This document shows positions 11,520-22,918 of a DNA stretch of 64,000 nucleotides, one piece after another; position 1 is the stretch's first letter; every line of letters starts with the position of its first letter. This stretch comes from Loripinus fragilis (Eukaryota; Mollusca; Bivalvia; Lucinida; Lucinidae): positions 94,488,368 to 94,552,367 of the forward strand of contig OZ026516.1 in NCBI GenBank assembly GCA_964019695.1, written 5' to 3'. The notes beneath the pieces were generated by a model that searched no databases, was not told the origin of the DNA, and saw nothing but the letters and a program-made list of their open reading frames with translations. The translations under genes were made by a program, and so were the position numbers.

Positions 11520-12850
11520 ATTACAACTGTCATAACATTTATTGAGATCCGCTAATCTGATTGGTCAAGAACGGTCATCTGATCGCATTGACCTGTATTT
11601 CATTTTCCAATGAACCTGGTCCGTATTCATGAGGGGGGCGGGGCCATTCACGACAGAACTACTTTTGTGATACTGTGCAATGCTTCAATGAAGAGAAATG
11701 GACAGCCTGCAACTACTGACACTTTACCTTGCACCTACACCTATATTTTCAGGTAGAAAAGCAAAGATTAACTTACATACGACGCCTAAATGAACAGTAG
11801 TCATACCGATCGGCTGTCTGCTGCCATGCGCGGTTCCAGAAATTTTCGTCATGGAGGGGTGGGTGGGGGGTCCACGTCAATCTGACAAAAAAAAACTCTG
11901 ACAGCGTTGTTTGTTTGTTTTTTGCTTTTTTCTTAGTCCTCGGCTTATTTTACAGAAGTCAAATGGTTAATTTCGAAGAGAAATATCATTTTTCAAGGTT
12001 CCTGAGGGGGTCCAAATTTTTCCAGGGGGGGGGGGGCAATTGCTTACTCCCTATAGAAACCCAAATAATTTGTGATTTTCCAGGGGGTCCGGACCACCTA
12101 GCCCCTCCCCTCTGGATCCACACTTGGCTGCGATCTATTTAGTTTCCCAGTCCGCAAAATGATGCGATCGCCTCTTGGCTTGCACATGTGCTCGTTTTCC
12201 TGCAACTTCGTTGTATGTTTTCAGTCAAGCCCCGCAATAAAATCGTTTCTTGAACTTACTGCATTACTGTTGCCTGGTTTATCCAACATCCTTTGCAATT
12301 CGTCTTTGCATTCTTCAATCTCTCAATAAAGATAGCTCAATTTCTTTTTGCTGGGGGTCATTTCTTTTCCTTTCCAAGCCATTTTGACAGATGATGCTTT
12401 TCGTCACCATTGTAAATGAATGACGTCATATCCGATGACGTAACTATCGTACACATTGAACACCCATGTTAAGTTTTTTCGGTTGTCACTAGGTAAAAAC
12501 GAGATTCTAGTCTCTAAAATGTAGTTGTTTATTTTCAATTGGAGGACGGCCGCCATTTGATTTTTGAACGTCGCGATCGTTACGTCTACATACGCACGTC
12601 ATAGTCTAAATGCGCGAAACAAATTATTAGCTGGAAACGTATTTTTTAAGGAAAACATAATTAAAAATACTGAATAAGAATGAATAAAGAAGAAGTTGTA
12701 ATTATAAGAATTGAAAGTAATTTTTCTGCGTTTCACTGAGGTATGAAATGTCGTTTAAATTACATCTAATTTTAGCATGAAAACCTTCGGTTTTCATGCA
12801 AATTAGATGTAATTTTCCCGACATTTCATACCTCAGTGAAACGCAGAAAA
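11520..12850 (+). mobile_element. Palindromic interspersed element, long copy with inner insertion
   Basis: 11520-11810 and 12560-12850 together match, in opposite orientation, the element at 3430-4070. Shared text includes CTGATTGGTCAAGAACGGTC and the palindromic end ACATTTCATACCTCAGTGAA with TTTCAATTCTTA. The middle (about 11815-12550), absent from the other copy, contains the TIR repeat 11825-12127 plus unassigned sequence. Confidence 0.75.
11825..12127. mobile_element. Family R4 MITE (GGATCCAGA ends), copy 1, nested
   Basis: Starts CATGCGCGGTTCCAGAAA and ends CTCTGGATCCACACTTGGC, an imperfect terminal inverted repeat. G-rich tracts (GGGGGG and an eleven-G run near 12027-12037) and TTCCAGGGGG lie inside. 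Related copies are at 47054-47297 and 50904-51202. It sits inside the element 11520-12850. Confidence 0.65.
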
Positions 12851-15183
12851 ATAACTTTCAATTCTTAAATAATATCAGCCTGCTTATCATCAGAAAACGC
12901 CTCAACGCTATCTGGATAATTTGGATGTTTTAACAGCAGAAAATATATTCATTCCCAATAGATGTGGATGTTCATTATAAAGCAGTGTTCTAGTATTGCT
13001 AGTTCTGTTTGTTTTATCGCTTCATTTGTTTGTGATTGGGGTTTCAGGTCCAATCTTGACTTTATGATATATTACTTGTGCCATTTTCAATACCAACTTA
13101 TTTCAGTCATATTAACTTGTTTCAGAGCTGGATAATATGCCAAAATATGTGTGCACACTGAAATCTGATGATATGCAGTTTGTTCTAAGATATTTGCAAG
13201 CATATGCTTCATTTAGGAATATGTATAATATTACTGACTGAAAATAAATTATATGGTTAGTCAAAGCTAGCATTCAAGAGTTTTGGACTTGTTACATCAG
13301 CAAGCAGCCAAAGCCCAGACGAGCCTGCACATATGCGCAGTCATGCCAGAGCATTTTCTGCTCGTATATTAAAGTTTTGAAGATGGTCAAGTCTCTGAAT
13401 ATTATCTAGACCTCTAGTTCTACTTGGTACGACAGCATGGGCATTTAAAAAAAGGCATTTGTGCACGTTTGAGAACCTCTGTACTCGAACAGCGCAGTAA
13501 TCACGGGGTTGTTGCAGTCGACAAGGGGACAATAAGTCCGGTTTTGGTGCACCTGGCTGTTAAATATGTAATATTTTTCTTAATATTTTACTTCTGAAAG
13601 TACTCGTTCCTAATTATTGTCACTAATATATCCAGCTTTGTATCTGCTTAACACTACTTGTGTGAGTTAAGAAATAGTCAATGCAGCGCCAGCGTTATAC
13701 AAAAGGTAATTTTTTTACTGAAAGAAGGATGAAAGACATTTTTGTTTATATTCTCGATTTTATACTAACTTCAGATAAAATGTCAAATACCAGTACTTTA
13801 ATGTGCAAAAGTTCCAAATCTGTGGGCAGGGCATTTTGAAAGTTATTCAATATTTTAATAATGTACGCATAGATCTGTATATTGAGAGTTATGGCCCAGT
13901 AATTGGGTTGTCCTTGTATGCAGTCATCAGGCTTAGATAAAAGAGAACTGTATGCATATGTCGCGGGTTGTCTCTACTAAATTTGAGTCAGCACTTGAGG
14001 TTTTTGGTACTTGTTGTATTTTCGAGCAACAAAGGCTAAGACATGCCTGTTCAGACTCGCATTGACCTTTGTTATTCACATACACAAAGTATGGATGGAG
14101 ATGAAGACTCAACATCAATTCAGACCTCTATTCCAGCTGGATACGTCAAAATGAGCGTACAAAGAGGGACATTTATACATTCAAAATCTTGTACGTTGGC
14201 CTGTTAGCTTTCAATCTTTAAAAGAAACAGAGCGCTTTAAGGTATTGAAAAATTTTATTGATATGTTCTGGCTAATTCTGAAGTTTGTTTAATAAAATAT
14301 TCTATCCGTTAAGTTTAAACTTACAAGCTGTAGTGAGTCACGAATTAGTCACATTGGTAAGTACCATTTGTCAGGTATTTAAGCTTCTTATATCATAACC
14401 AGCAAGCATAAATTGGGATATGTTGTTCTTATAAACTCCTTGGTTCCAAATCATGCCCAGAATGTAACTCAAAAATCACCGGATAGGCTTTAACTAGCCA
14501 ATGCAACGCCAACTTAGCAAGTAACATGTTCCTATAAACAAAATCACACATGTTCAATCTCCCAATTACACCAAAGGTTTACCTTACAGTCAGTGATTTA
14601 ACTTTTTGCATGCTGGGTTATTTTCGATCCATTTTGTCTTCTACTGGTTTTACAATTCAAAATCATATTTTTTTTAAAATTCTACATCAGATTGTCAAAT
14701 AGTTTCCGATCCAGATCAGGCCTGACATTTTGTTGGGCCTGATCTGGTCCAAATTGTTTGTAAAGGTTATCAGCAGACGAAACGTGCAAACAATGAGTGA
14801 AAGAAGATGTGTCTTTGGAGAGGTGAATTATTTTGTTGAGATATATTTTGACATTTAAGTGAAAACCTAAATGAGAAATACCATAATATGTTTTGAATAG
14901 AGTGTGTGGCATAAGCAGCTCTTCGAGTGCACAATATGGCTAAGTGACCTTGACCTATATTGCATGCTTCATGAATTTGTTTTAATATTTAGCAGAGCAC
15001 ATTTCTCTGTAAATGAAAGCTGCGGATAAAATATTTGCAAGTTGAGCTTATATATGACAGTGTGGTACAGCTTTAAGCTGTTTTATTTTTACCTATTGGC
15101 ATTGATTTACTATCGTTGATGAGCGGTCTGGCAACGCTGAAGACAAAAACAACAGTTAAATAGCAATGTATTCGTAGAAAAGC
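12851..15183. other. Intron C-D, middle part, no clear feature
   Basis: AT-rich sequence. Around 13280-13350 there is a weak match to the MITE family containing GCGCAGTC, too degraded to delimit. 14700-14760 holds the small palindrome GATCAGGCCTGAC...GGCCTGATC. Nothing coding. Confidence 0.5.
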
Positions 15184-15530
15184 AAGTAATTATGATCAGG
15201 AAACACCACAATCACTCACAGCAGACGCAGACCAACCCATGGCACCATGAGGAAGAGCCACAGAGCAATGACTGCCACAAAACATCAGGAAGACAGCTAA
15301 TGCAAAGCAGCCAGCTCTCTCTTCCCCATCAAGATGATTGCAAAACTTGAGAGACCAATGCACTGAATAACAAAAGAAGGACACAGAACCCCCCAACAAT
15401 GAGAGTATCAATAAATAATAAATAACAACAAAAGAACTACTGTCTTAGAATGGACAGCAGCCAAATCCACCAGATGGCTTAAATACATTTTACTGGTACC
15501 AAATCTTTGCCTTAGATTCTGTCATAAAAC
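15184..15530 (+). repeat. Dispersed family R2, copy 1
   Basis: Shares with 33779-34115, 59493-59860 and 60905-61230: TATGATCAGGAAA, CCAACCCATGGCACC, GAGGAAGAGCCAC, CAAGATGATTGCAAAACT, and the 3' end TTTTACTGGTACCAAATCTT. About 340 bp. No inverted ends and no coding capacity. Confidence 0.8.
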
Positions 15531-16659
15531 TGCTCATTGACTGCGTCCAGTTACAGCCTGACGACTGCATACAAATTGCATATTTAGGCCATTGACTACC
15601 GGTACAATCCCCTTGACTCCTTAAAACGTGTGTGCAGCATTAAAATAGTTTGCAACCTTACAAACGCTAAACAGAAATATGTAAAACTTTCTAGTCCTTT
15701 ACATATTTGTATACTTTAATGATAACTAATGACTTTAATAGCGCACTAATAAGTCTGTAAACATTTTTGGACGCATAAAATCCTACTGACAAGCCAGCAG
15801 TTGGGTGGTACTCAGCTAGTTGTCGAACTGAAAGGCTCCAAATTGAGCCAGAATGCACTAGAATACCAAAGTGAAAATTCCAAATGTAAACATGATCGTG
15901 AAAATTAATAGTTGTAAAGAACATGCTCATTGAATGGATCACAGTAAACCAAAATAGTATATGTTGTGCCCTCATCAACTGTGACTACCCCACAATGACT
16001 ACACTGTTAAAGTACAGAGATTCGCTGGTGTGTTGTAATAGATATCCAAATATTATGTGCTAACCCAAATAATTAGAATTAAAACTGATATAATATACAG
16101 AGGGAAACCTAAATATATTTCTAAAAAAATAGTTTATAGCTTCATTGTTGTAAGTCTAGATATTTAGAAATTACATAATATGCATATTTAATTTTGTAAT
16201 CAAATTGCCTTTTTATAATAGTAAGCTACATCAGCAAAGGAAAACATGACATCATATAACTGCTTCTTAAATGGTTGACACTGATCTAATAACAAATATA
16301 CCAGAATCTTTAACTGCCAATATTACACTAAGAATCAGGGTTTAAAAATGTATCGTTTATGCTGTTATGCCTTGTTAGTCACTTGTCTAGTTTGCCCGTT
16401 TTAATTAGGCAGTTTCAAGATACAAATGTAAGCATGATAGGCATATTATGAATCTTGTAGCAAGAAACCCCGCATTTGAGTTTGTACAGGCAAGCTCAAA
16501 CCAGGTTGATTAGCTTCATACACAGGCTAGACTGTTTACAATTTAGACTTTGCAAGATTCATTTTACTTTAGGCTGCAATAATGCTCAAACAATAATGTT
16601 CATCAAAACTCAAAAGAGGAATTTAGAAAATTAATAGTTATATTTTGTTCTATTTTCAG
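15531..16659. other. Intron C-D, last part, no recognised feature
   Basis: AT-rich. Short frames on either strand show no family resemblance. Confidence 0.5.
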
Positions 16660-16774
16660 GTATATGCAAGTGATGGAAAACCACAGTTCAATAATACAAT
16701 TATTGTAAATTCATCCTTACCAGTCTCAATTACAGTTATAAATACAAATGACTACAACCCTGTCTTTGACATAA
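16660..16774 (+). CDS. Cadherin exon D: end of EC1, linker, start of EC2 (unit 1)
   Basis: The acceptor CTATTTTCAG ends at 16659 and the donor GTATGT begins at 16775. 115 nt. It encodes VYASDGKPQFNNT (the ASDG calcium motif of the EC1 C-terminal half), the final strand PVSITVINT, the linker NTNDYN, and PVFDI opening EC2. It ends in phase 1 (A), completed by GT of exon E to Ser. Its counterpart D' is 112 nt, three nt shorter, because one codon is missing in the NNT-IIVNSS region. Confidence 0.9.
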
Positions 16775-16995
16775 GTATGTTCCATTACAACTTTTAATTT
16801 GCGTTAAAAACACACTTTTGCCCATTCATAAGGAAAAAGCAATTGAGTATGATCAAGACATACCACAATCATTATCAGTACACTGAATACCAAACCACAG
16901 CACCCTAGTTGCATTAACCAATTCAAAAGTTTATGAACTACATCTTAAAGGCTCAAATAAATTGAAATGGAAAGTGTTCTTTAATTATATAATTG

Positions 16996-17229
16996 GGCCC
17001 AGGCGTGAGAAAATCTGTTCGTTGAGTTAGCAAACAACGAAGGCGCAGACCAATCACCGCATCCACGTAGTCTAGTCAGCGCCTTTGTTATTCATTTTTT
17101 GGAAAGTATCATATCTAAACGTCCTATAGACAAAATTTGGATTTCCTATCATGTCTCTGTAGCTGTGCAGATTTGTTTGAGCATGACCTGGTCAGAAACC
17201 CAAAAGACAGGTTTTCTCACGCTGAGGTC
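16996..17229. mobile_element. Short TIR element (~230 bp) in intron D-E
   Basis: AGGCGTGAGAAAATCTGT near 17001 is the imperfect reverse complement of GACAGGTTTTCTCACGCTGA near 17207-17226. The inner part carries AAGGCGCAGACCAATC. Related starts occur near 23589 (GGGCTTTGTGGCGAGAAAAC) and 51618 (GGGCTTTGGCATGAGAAAAT). A MITE-like family. Confidence 0.6.
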
Positions 17230-17730
17230 CATCTATATTTGATATTCGATAGATTATAAGAAGTAAAATATCAAACTTATAGTGTTTTCTGGAGCTTAAT
17301 GAAACTTATTTTTAAAATTAAAGTAATAGGCGTACATGAATTTGAAAAGTGAATATTTTGAGATTAAATCAAGTTGAACTTATTGTTATGAAATTGAACT
17401 TTTTTTACAAGAGGTCAAAAGTTTAAAATGACATGTCAAAAACATGATTTGCTACCACAAAAGTCCGACATCTTTACCAGAATTATCATTAAAAATAATA
17501 CAGGTATTCAAAATTGAATTTGATGCTTTGCTTTCTTGATAAGCCATAAATGATAAACTAGCTGTAGTTTAGGATCAAGAAATTCAATCAAGCAGGTTAA
17601 TTCAAGCTTAAACAGTAGATTTAACCTGATTGTATCTGTAAACTAGTTATACATATCTCAAATGTTAGCATAGTGACTTTTTTCTTCCAGTTAAGCTGTA
17701 TTGTAATTATCCTCCCTTTTACTTATGTAG

Positions 17731-17852
17731 GTGTCTACAACTGCTCAGTAAAAGAAAATACAGAAGGTTCATTGGAAAACTGCACTGTTGTGGCCCATGA
17801 TAAAGATTCTGGGCTTTTTGGACAACTTGATTACACTGTTGTTGATGCTGAG
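17731..17852 (+). CDS. Cadherin exon E: first half of EC2 with cysteine pair (unit 1)
   Basis: The acceptor TTATGTAG ends at 17730 and the donor GTGAGA begins at 17853. 122 nt: two nt finish Ser, then VYNCSVKENTEGSLENC, the xEx motif KEN, and VAHDKDSGLFGQLDYTV with the DxD motif DKD. It ends DAE in phase 0. Two cysteines twelve residues apart on the first two strands are kept in exon E' and may form a disulfide. That is an inference, since most cadherin repeats have none here. Confidence 0.91.
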
Positions 17853-18701
17853 GTGAGATATTTGAAGAGCTGATATGTCTCTTAAGAGTTTCTTTCACAC
17901 CCTTTATTTATCACCAGGATGCGTATCTTAATAAATAAGCAACTATAATAACAATGCCAATCATTGCTGGTATGGAATAACTATCAAAGTACAGTCAAAA
18001 CAAAGTCTGTAACATAAAGCTTGGTCAGGACATACAACTAAGTTTGGCTTAAAGAAAGAACTTGATTTGCTATACAGATCGAAGCAACTATTATCTATGT
18101 TCATTTATCAAGTCATTTTGTAATTTTGTTACTGCAGTATAATGCTTAAGCTGTTAAGTTATATGACTGAAGAGAATCCTGTCTCCTGATTGGCACAATT
18201 TCTCTTCATAAATCTCTATTACTACCTGACAACCGGTCTAAACTGACCTACAAGTTAATACTGCATGTAAAACAAGCCCAAACTAGTTTCAGAAGTAAAT
18301 ATTTTTGACACTCTTCTAATATCAGCCTCTGGAGAGCTAAAAATAGCATAATGAGTATAAAACTTGTATGTGCTGCATGAAATTAACATGATTTACCGTT
18401 TCACCTCCCAACAGGTAGGTACATTAAAAACTTTCATGAATTTTAACAACAGTTTTGTTTTGTTTTAATTGTTCGTTCATCTTTCTTTGAATAAACAAAA
18501 TGTAAAAAATGTTTTTATGATTAAATTTTGTGTTCCACATTTAGAGAATTGATATACATTTAAAAATGCAAAATACTAAAATAAAGTTTTAAATAAAAGT
18601 CTACAAAACTTGAGAGAAAGTCCTTAGGTTGAACATGACTTCAACAACAAAAGTGAAAGTTGAAAAGTATAATTCTTAGTTAAAAAGTCATATAACAAAA
18701 C
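17853..18701. other. Intron E-F, first part, no recognised feature
   Basis: Non-coding AT-rich sequence, nothing recognised. Confidence 0.5.
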
Positions 18702-18840
18702 TGTTATTGACTTCAATTTCGGTAGACATAACGATTCATCTACCCTTAAAAGTGATATTCACCTCGGTCTAGCGACCTCTGTGAATTATCACTTTCTCGG
18801 GTAGATAAATCCTTATGTCTACCTCATTGAAGTCAATAAC
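18702..18840. mobile_element. ~140 bp palindromic MITE
   Basis: GTTATTGACTTCAAT and GGTAGACATAACGATTCATC at the left pair with TATGTCTACC and ATTGAAGTCAATAAC at the right. The inner arms AAGTGATATTCAC / GTGAATTATCACTT continue the hairpin, so almost the whole element folds back. Confidence 0.75.
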
Positions 18841-19189
18841 TGTATACTATTGACGCATGGTATTAGCATTTGGCTAACTCAGGTTTATTGTAACAAGACC
18901 AATACAAAAAACACTCCATCGATGCATACAAGTCTGGTGCGTGTCTTTGCCTGTGTCCATCGTGGATCAACTAGGACTTAGCCCCAGCTAACAGGGAAGA
19001 AACTGACGGAGAGAGACTGCCGTGAGTTGAAGCTCACGAAAGTTGACCCTCAAGAAAGGAGCACCTGGAGATCGGGTGTGAGATCTGCTATGCGTGCAGC
19101 TAGCCAGTTACCTGGAAAAGGGCCAACTGAAGTGAATGATGCCCCTGCACCTGCACGTTAATCAAAATCTGATTATAATGATGACTTAT

Positions 19190-19620
19190 TATTTGTGCAC
19201 CATTTGTGTTTTGTCTGTTTTTTGTTTTGTTATATGAGTCTTAGAGTTCTGTATTGGTCTTTGTTTTGGTATGCATTACATTATGTCCTTTCTAGTTTTG
19301 CAATCATCTTTACGAGGAAGAGAGATCTGGTTGCTTTGCTTTTATTGTCTTTTGGGTGTCTTGTTACTGTAATTGTCCTGCAGCTTTTTCTCACGGTGCC
19401 CTGGGTTGGTCTGCAGTTTGTGATTGTGGTATTCCCTGATCATACTTGCTTACTTTTTAGTGTCCTAGTTATGTAGTCATCTCATTGAGAAGGAGAGTGC
19501 TAGCTTGCTGTTGTGTCGGTCTATCAGTGTTTTGCATCCCTTTTGCATGGTGCCATGGGTTGGTTTGTGGTCTGTGATTTTGGCATTTCCTGGCCCGAGG
19601 TTATAAAGCTCTTTTAATGC
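19190..19620 (-). repeat. Dispersed family R2, reverse copy with internal repetition
   Basis: The reverse complement of the R2 family: GTCCTTTCTAGTTTTGCAAT, CACGGTGCCCTGGGTTGG, TGTGATTGTGGTATTCCCTG. A second partial unit follows at about 19500-19595 (GGTGCCATGGGTTGGTTTG, GGCATTTCCTGG), so two copies stand head to tail. The 93-codon frame inside it is not a gene. Confidence 0.75.
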
Positions 19621-19805
19621 TTAACTCAGCTTAGCACGAAATTTATTCTGCTCATAAATGTAAAAATGCCAACAATTGTTGGCATTTTTACATTTAATAG
19701 CATGATGAATACAATAGCTGAGAGACTCAAAGCAAGAATCATATTCAGTTGTCAGTGTTTTAGTATTTATGATTAGTTGAAATTTCGTGCTTAATTGAGT
19801 TATAA
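19620..19805. mobile_element. Family R5 MITE (CCAACAATTGTTGG core), copy 1
   Basis: Ends are AACTCAGCTTAGCACGAAAT and ATTTCGTGCTTAATTGAGTT, inverted repeats of about 20 bp. A perfect inner palindrome AATGCCAACAATTGTTGGCA lies near 19667-19690. Related to 23815-24015 and to the interrupted copy at 63495-63835. Confidence 0.78.
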
Positions 19806-20791
19806 GTTTTTTAATCTCGGAGGCTGGTTATACTTACTTGTGTTTTAGTCAGCTCATGAGACAAAAGCAGTTATTGAATATGTGAACAGCAAAGGCTTAG
19901 CTGAGCATTTCTCTTGGGACTCTTTGCTGCTCACACATACAAGTGGGGATGTTAATATCTGCTCATATCAAACTTAAAGCCTCTATTCACACTGGAGAGA
20001 TGCGCATGTGTGTTTAATGAAAGACGTTTTGCTTATGCAATGAGTACCAATTTGCCATGAGGCTGCCTAATTATAGGATAAAAACACAATAACTTGAGTA
20101 AGTTTTGCCAGATAATGTGATACTCGCAGAACAGAGTGTATCAGTGGCATCAAGGTAAAGAAAGACGTGAATAATGAAATTCACCCTGATATGTCAAAGA
20201 AATAGACAAAACTAATTAGAAAAAATATAGGCATTGGAGGTTTATTATAAATATATAATATACAAGCATAATCCTAAGCCTATATTTTGCTTTTATTTTG
20301 ACAAACAAGTTGTTGATGTGACATACATGGTACCTTTTTTAGGCAAACTACATTTAACGCATTGGATACTTTACAAATTTATTGTTTAACGTTTTTGATA
20401 CAAACCACATATATTGTTACATGTCTGTAAACGTGTGTTGTCTATAAGATATGGCCTTTTAATCTATTTCTTTGTACTTCATCTCATTGAAGTTGAATCT
20501 GCTCCTTAAAATTCCTTGGAGTGTTATTTGGTATTGAAAACCACAATCAACATTGCACATTGTAATATAGTTATTGTGCCTTTATAAAATGAATTGAACT
20601 TAACACTTTTATGTAAGAAAGATGCTCAGCGTCGCTAACACATTTACAGATTACAGAAACTGTAATTTAGTCTACCAGATACAAAATCTGAACCTCAAAT
20701 ACAAATATTTTCAATTGACATATTCTTGCATATTGCTTAGATTGTGATGATTGTGATAAAATTAATTTAATTTTAATTCTTATTGCTTCAG
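19806..20791. other. Intron E-F, last part, no recognised feature
   Basis: AT-rich, nothing recognised. Confidence 0.5.
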
Positions 20792-20922
20792 ATATTTTCT
20801 GTGAATAAAAGTGGAGAGATGATTGTAAATACCAAGCTTGATTATGAAAACGTGTCTATGTCACATACCTATCATGTACAAGTGAAGGCCTCAGATGGTG
20901 GAGTTCCTCCACGTACATCTTT
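20792..20922 (+). CDS. Cadherin exon F: second half of EC2 (unit 1)
   Basis: The acceptor TTGCTTCAG ends at 20791 and the donor GTAAGT begins at 20923. 131 nt: IFSVNKSGEMIVNTKLDYEN (strand-turn-strand then the LDYE motif), HTYHVQVKASDGGVPPRTS with the xDGGxPP turn typical of cadherin repeats. It ends in phase 2. Exon F' (53108-53238) has the same length and is about three-quarters identical. In unit 1 this exon is single, with no upstream decoy copies. Confidence 0.92.
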
Positions 20923-21042
20923 GTAAGTTTGGTGAACAAGAAAATACAGATTGACTTGTTTTACCTGGACATACAGCCAGACAACAACGGTTAAAACAAC
21001 TTTAAAGAGAGCTTGTTACTTAAGAAATAGATTCGCGCTCAC

Positions 21043-21185
21043 AGTGATTTGTTGCTTAATATATCAATGGCTGGAGGCCAGTCCTTAAAGTGAATAAATC
21101 ATGAGCTGAAGCGCGAGTGATTTATCCACTTTTGTCAGACCAACAGGCAGTGATATATTAAGCAACAAATCACTGCCAGCGCAAA
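21043..21185. mobile_element. ~140 bp palindromic element
   Basis: CAGTGATTTGTTGCTTAATA near 21058 is mirrored by TATTAAGCAACAAATCACTG near 21155-21175. Inner arms AAAGTGAATAAATCA / TGATTTATCCACTTT continue the pairing. Further sequence to about 21480 (several TGACGTCA-like tracts and AATAAATCACTGAATTTAAC) may belong to a longer version of the element. Confidence 0.75.
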
Positions 21186-21534
21186 TTCATTTCGATTCTA
21201 ACGCACAGAAAGATTAAAAATATGAACGAATCCTTCAGTCTATATCGATTCCACCATCTTGAAGAAAGCCTTATATTTTCCTGTAACTCTTGTTTGGACT
21301 AAAATGCGATTTTTACGTATGTTTTGAACTTCCATTAGTTTAAAAAAACGACGTCACACCATCTATTGTCAACGGTACTAGGCTGTTCATGATATATGAC
21401 GTCATGAAATTCAAACTGGCGACTGAATGACGTCACGACAGTCGATGCATTGATTTATCAACCAATAAATCACTGAATTTAACCATTGGCTATATAGGCA
21501 ATCAGTGTTAGAATTGACTTTGTCTTCCTGACGT

Positions 21535-21640
21535 CTTGTGATTGTTGTTATTCTGTGGCTCTTTCTCATGGTGCCATGGGTTGGTCTGCACTGTGTGGTT
21601 GTGGTATTTTATGTTCATACTCAGTTACTTTATGGGATCA
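21535..21640 (-). repeat. Dispersed family R2, reverse fragment
   Basis: GTCTTCCTGACGTCTTGTGA, TCTCATGGTGCCATGGGTTG and GTGGTATTTTATGTTCATAC match the reverse complement of the R2 family. Confidence 0.65.
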
Positions 21641-21999
21641 TAAAATGTGTTTGAAATAATAGTTGTTTCATTTACTGTGATTTAATTATAGTATCAGAAC
21701 TTGAAGCATAATGAGGATAATATTTGTTATTCCATTAAATAAATGTGTGCAGCGTATTACCATTAGAATCGCATCAATAAGACAATTCTAATGAATACAA
21801 ACACCATACTATTTGAAGTTAAAATATGACTAATGTGGCTTTTAAAACTGCTAAAATATACAGTAAAACCTAGAACATTTAAACTCGATTTTTTGGAATA
21901 CTCACAAATTCGAAATAAATTAGAGATTTAATGTATTCAGAGAATAGGACCTACTCATGATTTATTTTAATAACTGTCTATAATAACATATGTCTTGGA

Positions 22000-22043
22000 T
22001 GCGTGAAAGAAACGACTCATTGAGATGTTTCTTTAATGCACCC
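22000..22043. repeat. Short palindrome with GAAACG...CATTGAGATGTTTC
   Basis: TGCGTGAAAGAAACGACTCA pairs with TGAGATGTTTCTTTAATGCA. Similar in design to those at 521-565 and 48872-48940. Confidence 0.55.
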
Positions 22044-22325
22044 AAAACTTATGTTCAATAAAAAAAAAATGATAATAACCATTTTTGGGGGTTATATATT
22101 TTTATGTCAACCTCCCCATAATTAGAATTACTGGTAATTCGAAATGAAACCTCTAGTCCTTTAGACTTTGAATTTGCGAGATTGAATATATGTGTATTTT
22201 GAGCTATGGAAATAGATTTTGAGGTTGTCCAGAAGAAGTTAGAATTAACCATGGTGAACAAGCCACCTGTGTTTGTTGCATTGACAGTATACTGTAGTGT
22301 TACTTATTAACTAACATATGAAAGT

Positions 22326-22510
22326 GGGAGTGCAGTGGCTCAATGGTAGAGTGCTTGACTCCAGACCAAGGGGCCGCATGTTTGAGCCTCACCGGCTTCA
22401 CTGCATTGTGTCCTTGAGCAAGACACATTAATCCTAGCTTAGTTCTAGATCAACCAAGGAAGACCCGTCCTGATGTAACTCACGTAAAGAATCAAATTAA
22501 ACAAAACAAG
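22326..22510 (+). mobile_element. tRNA-derived SINE, type 1, copy 1
   Basis: The head AGTGCAGTGGCTCAATGGTA, then AGAGTGCTTGACTCCAGACC, has a pol III A-box-like GGCTCAATGG and a B-box-like GTTTGAGCC near 22380. The body contains CATTGTGTCCTTGAGCAAGA. The tail GACCCGTCCTGATGT and CGTAAAGAATCAAATT is followed by A-rich sequence. The second copy is at 43963-44165. Inserted within the pogo-like element. Confidence 0.8.
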
Positions 22511-22918
22511 CAAACACATGAAATCCATACTATTTTAAGTATTGCAACTTATTATCACATAGATATACTTGCCAGTGCTTAAATCTCTGGTTCATATTTG
22601 CATATACAGAAAACCTCAACAATTCAAACTCCTCAGGACTATAGGTTTTATTTTGAATTATCAGTAGCTTGAATTATAGGGAGAAAGATAAAAATATATA
22701 ACCCTAAAAACGATTATTATCAGTTTCTTTTCTATCAAACATCAGTTTTATGTGCATAAAAGATACGTCTCGATGTGTCATTTATTTTACACACCCGACC
22801 ATTTGTTATTATAGTCAGCTATTTAAATAGATCATCATAATCCAGTGAGTCCCAAATTTATTTTGAATGAGCGTGCTTTTCAAAAAATCGAAATTCGAAT
22901 TTTCTAGGTTTTGCTGTA

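Larger units (their letters stand above)
21861..22916. mobile_element. pogo/Tc1-like TIR element with TA target duplication, carrying a SINE
   Basis: It begins CAGTAAAACCTAGAACATTT just after TA (21859-21860) and ends TTTTCTAGGTTTTGCTG just before TA (22917-22918). The terminal inverted repeat is about 38 bp with the shared AAACTCGATTTTTTGGAA-type tract. CAGTA ends and a TA duplication fit the Tc1/mariner-pogo superfamily. No transposase was seen in the 1056 bp. A SINE (22326-22510) and a small palindrome (22000-22043) lie inside. Confidence 0.72.
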
